From Proteiniphilum sp. X52 (GTDB lineage: Bacteria > Bacteroidota > Bacteroidia > Bacteroidales > Dysgonomonadaceae): a stretch of DNA of 64,000 bases. The stretch is taken from the NCBI RefSeq assembly GCF_003712195.1, contig NZ_RDSD01000001.1, forward strand, positions 248,001 to 312,000, read 5' to 3'. This document shows, one piece after another, positions 28,773 through 37,300 of this stretch. The notes beneath the pieces were generated by a model. It was given only the letters and a program-made list of their open reading frames with translations. It was not told the origin of the DNA and searched no databases. A program made the position numbers and the translations under genes. Numbering within the stretch: the stretch's first letter is position 1; each line of letters starts with the position of its first letter.

Positions 28773-29481
28773 TTTCGGTTTGAATGAGAATTTTCATAAT
28801 GGCATCGGTGATTGTGTGCTTACCTGTCTCTTCCAAAAGCATGTGCACTGATTTATAAAATATAATTCGGCCCTCTTCCATGAATATGATATGAGAAGCG
28901 AGATTGTCCAATTCGCTGATTACGTGTGAGGTGATAAAGATGAGCTTGCCGTTTTCCTTTTCTTTTTGTATTTTTTCTTTTAATATCCCTGAAGCCAAGG
29001 GATCAAGGCCGGCGAAAGGTTCATCGAGAATAATTATCTGAGGATGGAACATAAAAGCGAGTGCCGCACTTACTTTCTGAACGGTTCCTCCGGAGAGCGC
29101 TCCCATTTTCTTAGTCGCGATCGCATCGAGTCGGAACGACCGATATAGTTCATCATCGGTATTGTCAGCCTCTGCCCTTACCGATCGGATCAGACGGAAA
29201 GTTTCCGCCACTGATAAGTGTTTAGGAAAACTGGCCGCCTGTGGCATGAATCCGATCAGTTTCCGTATTGCAGGGTCGTCCTTTACATTGCGGCCGGAGA
29301 TGATCACTTCTCCTGATTGAGGAGTGACCAGATTCAAGAGGCACTTGATAAGAGTGGTTTTTCCACATGCATTGGGACCTATTAGAGCGATACATCTTTT
29401 TCCGTCATCAAACTCCAGATTGATCCCTTTCAATACATGCAGTTTCTGGTAATATTTATGTAAGTTCTGAATCGTAATCAT
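28765..29481 (-). CDS. nosF: NosF-type ABC transporter ATPase
   Basis: Cytoplasmic ATPase of the NosFY maturation transporter. The 238 aa hold Walker A GPNACGKTT near residue 34, the signature MGALSGGTVQKV, Walker B IIILDEPFAGLD and the switch histidine in FITSHVISELD. It overlaps nosD by 4 nt at its start and nosY by 8 nt at its end, so translation is coupled along nosD-F-Y. Confidence 0.93.
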   Translation of the reverse strand: MITIQNLHKYYQKLHVLKGINLEFDDGKRCIALIGPNACGKTTLIKCLLNLVTPQSGEVIISGRNVKDDPAIRKLIGFMPQAASFPKHLSVAETFRLIRSVRAEADNTDDELYRSFRLDAIATKKMGALSGGTVQKVSAALAFMFHPQIIILDEPFAGLDPLASGILKEKIQKEKENGKLIFITSHVISELDNLASHIIFMEEGRIIFYKSVHMLLEETGKHTITDAIMKILIQTENE

Positions 29482-30731
29482 AAGGCATATTGTCTCATCG
29501 CAGGTCTCTCATCCATGAAATTACTGGGGGTCACGGTGGGGATGACCCTTTCAGCCTGTTCCAGCAGATCGACCAAAAAACTACGGAAGAATAGCATCGC
29601 CGCAGGCGTATATTCCGAAATGACAGCGAATAAACTCAAGGGATGATAGGGGACATCGCCAATGCCATCGCGGTCAAGGTCGTATCCCCTGTATTTATCC
29701 CAGTAGTTTTCGCTGAAATAATTTTTTTCAGAAGTACCGTTGGTGGTGATATCAAAAGTATTTCCTAAAAAGTTGTTTCGGGTAAATCTGTTTTCAGTGC
29801 TGCTTGCCATCAAACGCACGGCCCAGCCGTTCTCGCTAAAAATGTTGTCCTGCAGGATGAGTGAAAGGCCACCATCCATCAATATGCCCACCGTATTTCG
29901 GGTGAATTTGTTGCCTGCGACGTTGCCTTGCGATATGTCTTTGAGGAGGAGTCCGTAAGAAGCTCCTCCTTTGTTATTGTCGAAAGTATTGTATAGCATG
30001 TTGATGTTGGTGGAATACATCACTGCCACACCAGCTCCATTTTCACTGAATAGATTATAAAAATAGTCATCTTCATTGGAGAACATGAAGTGCAGGCCGT
30101 ATCTCAAACATTTCGCCACATTATTATCACGGATAATGGAGTTGGAAACAAATTCGAGATAAATACCATCCCTGTGCCCGCGGATATGATTCCCTTCTAT
30201 TTCCATATTTTTACATTTCCAGCAGTGAATGGCATTTCCCATTAAGACACTTTCCTCGATGGATGTGCCGATCCGGTTGTTGGTTATCCGGCAATCTTCC
30301 GCGTCCTGTACAAATATTCCGATGGAGTTGTCCGAAAATATATTGTCGTTGATGACGATCCCGCTGCAACCCTTATTTATTTTTAATCCGCAATAATCGG
30401 TCAGCGATGATTTCCCCGAATTGGCGATGGTAAGTCCTTCCACAACCACCCTGTCGGTAAAGATAGAAACTACATCACCCTGATTACCACCGTCAATAAC
30501 CGGAAAGCCGATTCCTTTTAAAATAACAGGGGTCGAGATGACAAGTTTTTCTTGATATACTCCCTCATGAACGATAATGCTATCCCCTGCATTGGCCGTT
30601 TGCAAGGCTTCCGCAATGGCGGTGACAGGCCATCCCTTTCCCACGTGTAGATTACCCGCGGTGAGAAGAGAGACGAAACTACAACTGATAAGAAGGGAAA
30701 GCCAAAAAATTAAAAATCGATATCTTCCCAT
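29478..30731 (-). CDS. nosD: Periplasmic copper-centre maturation protein NosD
   Basis: Right-handed beta-helix protein required for NosZ copper-site assembly. From ATG 30731 it has 417 aa: a signal peptide (FLIFWLSLLISCSFVSLLTA), then many parallel-helix coils of the type NSIIRDNNV, CRITNNRIG and NISQGN-like repeats, with the C-terminal NYWDKYRGYDLDRDGIGDVPY that is typical of NosD. The longer open frame adds 72 highly basic residues that overlap nosL and is rejected. The chosen start overlaps the nosL end by 22 nt. Confidence 0.92.
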   Translation of the reverse strand: MGRYRFLIFWLSLLISCSFVSLLTAGNLHVGKGWPVTAIAEALQTANAGDSIIVHEGVYQEKLVISTPVILKGIGFPVIDGGNQGDVVSIFTDRVVVEGLTIANSGKSSLTDYCGLKINKGCSGIVINDNIFSDNSIGIFVQDAEDCRITNNRIGTSIEESVLMGNAIHCWKCKNMEIEGNHIRGHRDGIYLEFVSNSIIRDNNVAKCLRYGLHFMFSNEDDYFYNLFSENGAGVAVMYSTNINMLYNTFDNNKGGASYGLLLKDISQGNVAGNKFTRNTVGILMDGGLSLILQDNIFSENGWAVRLMASSTENRFTRNNFLGNTFDITTNGTSEKNYFSENYWDKYRGYDLDRDGIGDVPYHPLSLFAVISEYTPAAMLFFRSFLVDLLEQAERVIPTVTPSNFMDERPAMRQYAL

Positions 30732-31723
30732 GAAATGATCTCCGCATTTAGTTGTCTTGCAGCCTCTTCGGCTTCCTCGCGGCTTTCGAAAGCGGCAATA
30801 TTCGCATTCATCGGACTTTTGACTTCTCCTCCTCTTATATAGAACGCCTTTTCCGCTTCTATGAAATGGTCTTCTTTCAAATAATCTGATACGTATATCT
30901 TCTTTGCTTTTGTGCTTTCTTTTTCTTTCAAATGGCGGATAAGACAAGAGAGGTCGTCGAATTTCAGGCAGCGGCCCCGCGCAGTGATGATTTGCGTGTC
31001 GAATTTGGGATCAACGATAGTCATCCTGCATTTTTCACACTCGTCCTGATTCAGGCGCACTGGCTGCGCGCTGTCGCTTACACAAGAAAGAAAGGGGAGG
31101 ACTAGAAAGGCGATGAGCACTGCTGCCGTTCTTTTTTTTCTGAGAAATCTATGGATACCATACTCCTTGAAAATCACAAAAGCCAGTATTAAAGCGACGA
31201 TGAGAACCAGGATACCTCCTATATCGGGAATAGAGTAGGCCCCGAAATTAAGAAGTTGCTTATATCCCAATACCGGGGGCGAATAAGACATTCCCGGGAC
31301 TTTTATGGCTGCCGACGGATCCAGATTGTGCCCATAGTTGTAATTCCACCGATAAAAATCAATCAGGGAAACAATACCGAAAATAACGAACGCGATAAAA
31401 CTTATCAACGACATTTTCCGGCTTTTTATGATGGCGGTAACAAGGAATAATAGGGCAAATCCTGCTAAAATATAAGGTAGAACGGTAAACTCGATAAAGT
31501 TTTCAGTGTGCAGTGTCTGCATGCCAATATAATGGTTGAGACCGTTAATGGCGTCCACATCTCCTCCTATTTTATTGGGATATAACAGCAATATCAATCC
31601 TTCGGGATATTGGGGAGCCGATAATTCGATTCTCCACAACGGAACGAAAATAGATGCCACAAGTATGATGGCGCATAGGATCAATAAAACTCTCGATAGA
31701 GTGGATAGCTTATTTTTACTCAT
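30710..31723 (-). CDS. nosL: Fusion of a multi-pass membrane protein with copper chaperone NosL
   Basis: The 337 aa have four hydrophobic segments (about 11-31, 78-98, 104-124, 166-186) not seen in ordinary NosL, then RKKR (195-198), a fifth hydrophobic stretch and a lipobox-like LPFLSC ending at C214. The rest is a NosL domain with the copper-ligand region ECEKCRMTIVDPKFDTQI and the conserved FDDLSC, followed by FESREEAEEAA. NosL delivers Cu(I) to NosZ. The RKKR-hydrophobic-LSC block looks like the original lipoprotein signal of NosL fused in frame to a separate nos-associated membrane protein. The junction codes through a run of eight A. Confidence 0.88.
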   Translation of the reverse strand: MSKNKLSTLSRVLLILCAIILVASIFVPLWRIELSAPQYPEGLILLLYPNKIGGDVDAINGLNHYIGMQTLHTENFIEFTVLPYILAGFALLFLVTAIIKSRKMSLISFIAFVIFGIVSLIDFYRWNYNYGHNLDPSAAIKVPGMSYSPPVLGYKQLLNFGAYSIPDIGGILVLIVALILAFVIFKEYGIHRFLRKKRTAAVLIAFLVLPFLSCVSDSAQPVRLNQDECEKCRMTIVDPKFDTQIITARGRCLKFDDLSCLIRHLKEKESTKAKKIYVSDYLKEDHFIEAEKAFYIRGGEVKSPMNANIAAFESREEAEEAARQLNAEIISWEDIDF

Positions 31724-31776
31724 AACTGTTTTGTTTGTTAAGAAACAGGGGAAGGGACTCCTTCCCCTGTGGGATT

Positions 31777-33768
31777 TTATTTGTCGGTAGTTTTATCATC
31801 TAATGTGTAAGAGAGAGGAACCTTATTTCCTTGGGCTGAGACGCGTGCATAGCCTTGCATTTCCTGATGCAGCGCGCTGCAGAAATCGGTACAGTAGAAC
31901 GGGAAGATACCTGTCCTGCCGGGAACCCATTTTAGGGTTTGTGTTTCACCGGGCATTACCAGTAATTCGGCGTTTGTATTTCCCTTTACGGCAAAACCAT
32001 GAGGAATATCCCACTCCTGTTCAATGTTGGTCAGATGGAAATAGACGGTGTCTCCCAGCATTATGCCTTCGATATTATCGGGAGCCATGTGGGAACGTAT
32101 CGCCGTCATGTAGACATGCACCACGTTGCCTTCCCTTACCACTTTTGCCTCTTTTTGGGATCTGGCCACGTAAGGGTGCTTGTTTTCGGCGAGGTTGTAG
32201 AATTGTATTTGATTGTCCTTGATCATATTGGCAGGTAAGGCCACGGCATAATGAGGTTCCCCGATAGTCGGAAAATCAAGGAGCAATTTCATTTTATCCC
32301 CGCTGATATCAATTAATTGCGCACATTGGGCAAGCTCGGGGCCAGTGGGTAAGAAACGGTCTTTGGTGATCTTATTGTAAGCAACCAGGTATTTCCCATA
32401 AGGTTTCTTGGTATCTCCACCCATTACCGAAAGGTGCCCGATGGAATAGGTGGAAGGAATCCTGTCCAATACTTGTAAATCTTTTATGTTCCATTTCACT
32501 ATTTCAGATGAGACGAAAAAGCTGGTATAAGCATTTCCCTTTTCATCGAATTCCGTATGTAATGCGCCCAACCCTGGATTTTGCACTTCACCGTATAGCG
32601 CGGCTTCGTAATTGATGATGTGGATCCCTTCTGTTTCGCCTTCAAAACTCTTTTCTTGAATTGCTTTTTGTATCTTGTCGAAACTGAATACCGGAATCAC
32701 GGTGGCAAGTTTCCCACTGGCTACGATATATTCTCCGGAGGGATCGATGTCGATGCCATGTGGCGATTTCGGACATGGAATGTAATAGAGGCAATCTTTT
32801 ACATCTTCGATATTTAATACGGTGGTTTCCTCAAAGATTTTGGATGTGGCCACATGCATTTTCTCGTCATACATGTTGTGGGCATACCGGCATTTCACCT
32901 TTTCACCCTTGCCTGCTTTCAGATGTTCTTCGATTTTTTTCCAGTTGACGGCCAAGACAAAATCCTTGTCGTTTTGTGAGGCATTCACTTCCAGATGGGT
33001 ATGGGCCTGTTCGGAATTATAGCAAGTGAAAAAGAACCATCCGTGAGACTTGCCTTTTCCCGGATGGGAAAGGTCATAATTAAAGCCGGGCACGGCTAAC
33101 TGAAAAGATAATTTCATTTCACCTGTTAGGGGATCCACACTGATAAAACTGATGTGCCCTTTGAAATTTTCTTTATAACTGGTGATGGGAACATCACCGT
33201 CAATATAATCGGGTGGAACACTGAAACGTGTCCCCGCAACGATATATTCCGTGTTTTCGGTGACATACGCCGAAGGATGGTTCCCGGCACTATTGGGCAA
33301 TTCCAGCATTTCTACCGTTTTAAAGCTCTTCAGGTCGATACGCGCTATGCGAGGCGTGTTGTTGGCATTGATAAATACCCATCGTCCGTCGTATTCACCA
33401 TTGGTCATGGATAGGTTAGGATGGTGCGAATCATCCCAAGGAACCTCCCCAAATGAGGTGTGCAGCATAGGTTTTGTCTCTTCGCTGAATCCCCATCCGT
33501 TTTCCGCATTCACGGAAAATACCGGAATAACCTTAAGTAACCTACCTGAGGGTAGGCCGTATATGGCGAGTTGACCGCTAAAACCTCCCGATACAAAATT
33601 GTAGAATTCGTCATAATTTCCCGGTGCGACATACGTTTTTACTGCCGCATCTTCACTAAAAGCACTTGTTGCAGATTTTGGTCTGCACGATGACAGCCCG
33701 ACAATGGTCATGAACATTATCAAGGTTATCACCAACTGTTTTTCATTTCTTTGAGTTTTCATTTGCAT
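31777..33768 (-). CDS. nosZ: Nitrous oxide reductase NosZ (Sec/lipoprotein type, clade II-like)
   Basis: Terminal reductase converting N2O to N2 with CuZ and CuA centres. The 663 aa keep the CuZ histidine motifs (DDSHHPNLSMTNGEYDGRW, HGIDIDPSGEY, GALHTEFDEKG, SIGHLSVMGG, IGEPHYAVA) and the CuA site FYCTDFCSALHQEM. The N-terminus has no twin-arginine motif but a hydrophobic segment ending in a lipobox (GLSSC, C28), so it should be Sec-exported and lipid-anchored. Lack of Tat fits clade II NosZ. Start at ATG 33768 or 33762. First gene of the nosZ-L-D-F-Y unit. Confidence 0.97.
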   Translation of the reverse strand: MQMKTQRNEKQLVITLIMFMTIVGLSSCRPKSATSAFSEDAAVKTYVAPGNYDEFYNFVSGGFSGQLAIYGLPSGRLLKVIPVFSVNAENGWGFSEETKPMLHTSFGEVPWDDSHHPNLSMTNGEYDGRWVFINANNTPRIARIDLKSFKTVEMLELPNSAGNHPSAYVTENTEYIVAGTRFSVPPDYIDGDVPITSYKENFKGHISFISVDPLTGEMKLSFQLAVPGFNYDLSHPGKGKSHGWFFFTCYNSEQAHTHLEVNASQNDKDFVLAVNWKKIEEHLKAGKGEKVKCRYAHNMYDEKMHVATSKIFEETTVLNIEDVKDCLYYIPCPKSPHGIDIDPSGEYIVASGKLATVIPVFSFDKIQKAIQEKSFEGETEGIHIINYEAALYGEVQNPGLGALHTEFDEKGNAYTSFFVSSEIVKWNIKDLQVLDRIPSTYSIGHLSVMGGDTKKPYGKYLVAYNKITKDRFLPTGPELAQCAQLIDISGDKMKLLLDFPTIGEPHYAVALPANMIKDNQIQFYNLAENKHPYVARSQKEAKVVREGNVVHVYMTAIRSHMAPDNIEGIMLGDTVYFHLTNIEQEWDIPHGFAVKGNTNAELLVMPGETQTLKWVPGRTGIFPFYCTDFCSALHQEMQGYARVSAQGNKVPLSYTLDDKTTDK

Positions 33769-34372
33769 GGAAATTTAATAAAATGTAAATATGGTCGTAT
33801 GAGTAACCTCGTCTTATAAAGGTCTTTGTCAGCGATTTGTGTCTATTGCATTTGTTTCTATTACAAGAGCGATTGTAGCGAATTGTTTCCCAAAAAGTAA
33901 CATGTCTGGTCGTATTCTCTTATATCTTTATTGTATGCAACACAACCGGGACTCGCAATTTAGTCCATAAAGGTAAAAGTTTTACAGGTTCAGTTACAAC
34001 TTGCAGGTTTAATTAAAAATAAATATATGTAACAAAATTAAAATCATTTTTAAAACAGAAAAAATATACAGTCGTTTTTCTGTTTTTTTAATTAGAATGA
34101 ATGATGATGGTTATCGCACTCTATATCAATATCCATCTAGGGGTCATACTGATAATTGTAATCTCATGAAAAGGTGCGATAATATCCGGACTGCCACTTT
34201 TGGAAGTTCTTTACTGGCGATTTATTTGGATTTATTTTCTAAAATTGGCAAATGAAAGGTTGATCGATTTCCCCAAAACAAAAAGCAGTTGAAATTGTTA
34301 AGAGATAGCTTGACTACATTAAACTATTTCTATTTTCGTCCATCGAAGTGGTTTACTTATTTGCAAACGAAT
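33769..34372. other. Divergent intergenic region between nosZ and the macroglobulin gene
   Basis: About 600 AT-rich bases without a credible gene. It holds a TAATTTTG -7 match for the minus strand (34033-34040), a 13-nt perfect palindrome GTAAAAGTTTTAC (33973-33985) and a 12-bp hairpin with flanking T/A tracts (34052-34086). I see no clear FNR/HcpR-type inverted repeat. Confidence 0.5.
34052..34089. terminator. 12-bp hairpin with T-tract in the nosZ/macroglobulin spacer
   Basis: AAAACAGAAAAA (34052-34063) pairs with TTTTTCTGTTTT (34075-34086) around an 11-nt loop, followed by more T. It has the form of a bidirectional terminator but lies between divergent genes, so it may instead be an attenuator or insulating structure. 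Confidence 0.45.
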
Positions 34373-37300
34373 ATGAACAAGATATACCTCACACTGCTCC
34401 TTGTGGCACTTGCTTCAGGAGTTTTTTCCCAGACTAAACGACCGATGAACAGAGACCATTATGCGAACGAATGGGCAAAAGTGGCTGATTTTGAAAAGAA
34501 ATCACTTCCCCGGTCAGCTGCGGATGTTGTGAACACCATTTTACAACAGGCAGTAAAGGATAGAAACAGTCCTCAAATCATCAAGGCCTTGATCCATCAG
34601 GGAAAGTATGACCTGACGCTGGACGCGCAAAATGATACGCTTATTTTCCGGAACCTGAATGAAATGCTGGAGAAGAGCAGCGATGTGGTGGAACAATCGG
34701 TATTGCACTCCATGCTGGCAGAGTTGTACTTGCAGTACTATCAGAAAGACCGCTGGAATATCGACCAGCGTACCGATTTAGGTGATTTCGTGCCGGCCGA
34801 CATGAAGGAGTGGACACGCAATATCTTCTTCCACAAAGTCGTGGAACATCTGGATGCTTCTGTTGCCGCTGAGGGGGAACTGGTGGAGGTTAAAGTGGAG
34901 TCCTATGCTGCTGTGGTGGAATTGGGCAAGGCTTCGAGACGGTTTTACCCTGCCATGTATGATTTTTTGGTGCGGCGCGCCATAGAGCTGTCGGGGCAAA
35001 TCGATCAGGATGAGGACCTGAGCCGTGTGCTGGCAAGGAAGAATATCCCGCGGGAGTCGTTGTTTGCTCCGGCCGATGAGTTTGTGAAGTTGTCGTTCAC
35101 TCCCCAACAGGCGGAATATGGATTATTGATACTGGAAAATTATAGAAAGTTGTTGAGTTCCCTGTTGCGTCGAAATATGGATAGCTCGGTTTTGCTGGTC
35201 GAACTGGAAAAATCGGATTATTTGAGGGATCTCTCTTATTCTACCTATATTTCTCTGGCACGCCCGGCATTGGAGAAGTTACTGGCAAAATGGGAAGGGA
35301 ACGAAATGAGTGTGGAAATTATCGACAAGCTGTCTCAATTTTATCTACTCGAAGTCGACCAGACCAATGCGGAAGATACCATTCAACGCAGGGAGAAAAC
35401 AGCACAGGTATATGAATTACTGAAAAAAACAATAGCCGCTTTCCCGAAATACGAGCGGATATCGATACTTCAAAACAGGTTGTCGCAACTTACACAGCCC
35501 GCTTTTACGGTTACAGGGGCGGGTACTTTCCCTAAAGAGGGTGATAAAGAGTTAAAAGTGAATTTCAAAAATATAGGGTCGCTCACCGCAAAGCTGTATC
35601 GCATTCACTCACCCGTGGAGATGTTGGAAGAGAAATCGAAAGTGAGAGGCCAGATAGCCGGAAAACGTGTGTTGATCAAGGAAATACCTATATCTTTGCC
35701 GGACACGCCTGAATACTGGCAAGGAGAGACAACCTTTACGGTCAACCCCGGAGGGTTCGGTAGCTATATGTTGACTTTCAGTTCCTCCCCTGGAACCAAT
35801 GATACCCGGGAATCAGATTATTATTTTTCAGTCTCCGATATGGCTGTTTTCGCCCGGGGATATTCTGATAATCAATATGATTTTTTCGTGGTGGACAGAA
35901 CGACCGGTATTCCTGTCCCTGATGCCAAAGTCGATATTTATAAACTGCCGGCTAATTGGAACAATTCGAAGCTTACCTTGGATCAATCCATCACTACCAA
36001 TGCGTTGGGATTGGCTGTGTATCATAAAAAAATTCCCAATAACGATGTCTTTTATCACGCTGTTTCAGGGAATGACAAAGGCGCCGCATTGACTCGATTG
36101 CCCTCGGCTTTTTATAGTTACTCCGACCGGACGGTCGAATCGCGGGAAATGACAAATATTTTCACCGACCGAAGCCTCTACAGGCCCGGACAGACAGTTT
36201 ACTTTAAGGCGATACAGGTTCGCAGAGATGCCGGGCGGCAATCGGTGATTGCCGGTAAACCTCTTGAGATTGTATTGAGAGATGCCAATAACAGGGAGAT
36301 CTCGAAGCGGACCTTCACGACGAACGAATTTGGTTCGATAGCGGGTGAATTTGTGTTGCCGCGAGGTGTGCTGCCGGGACATTTCACGATCGGATCCGGA
36401 GAGGGAACGGTGGGTTTCCGGGTGGAGGAATACAAACGGCCTACCTTTGAGGTGAGGTTCGATAAAATAGAGAAAACCTATCAATTCGGTGAGGAGATCA
36501 CGCTGAAAGGAAAAGCGGAAAGTTTTTCAGGTATCAGCCTTCAACAAGCGAATGTGGAGTATGATATTACGCGAATGCAATTGTGGTGGAGGATATGGAA
36601 TGGAAGGAGTTCGGGCCACTATGCCTCAGGTAGTGTGACTACCGGCCAAGACGGTGGCTTCGAGATTACCTTTACTCCGGAAAAACCCGATAGCCAAGCC
36701 TCTTCCAAGGTGGTTTATGCCTTTGAAGTGGCAGTTGCGGTGACCGATATTAACGGTGAAACCCAAACGGGATATTATACTGTGACGGTGGGGGATGTCT
36801 CCATGATGTTGTCGTTGGACATGCCTGACAGGTGGGCAAAGGAAAGTGATGAAAAGATTATCATTTCAGCCAAAAATCTGGACGATAACGATGTGACAAC
36901 CGGCGGAACTTACCGGATTTTTTCACTTCAAGAAAACGATTCTATCGGCCCATTATCGGCAGAAGGAGAATTCAAGACCGGAGAACAACCGGCATTGAAA
37001 AAACAACTGTCAGGCTTGCCATCGGGAAAATACCGCGTGAAACTGGAATCGAAAGACGACAGGGGAAATTCCATTGTGACAGAAAAAGATATTATCCTCT
37101 TTTCTTATTCCGACAAGCGCCCGCCGATAAAAACCAACGAATGGCTTGTACAAAAGAACAGCAATTTCTCGCGCGGTAAAGACGCGGAAGTGATCCTGGG
37201 AGTATCCGACAAAGTGCATGTTTTGCATGAATTATGGCAGGGGGATAAATTGCTGGAGCGGAAATGGATCGGATTGGATAATGAAAACAGGCTCTTTTCG

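Noticed and set aside
30732-30947. Longer N-terminus for NosD
   Set aside because: The extra 72 residues are highly basic, overlap nosL in another frame and precede a clear signal peptide that starts at 30731.
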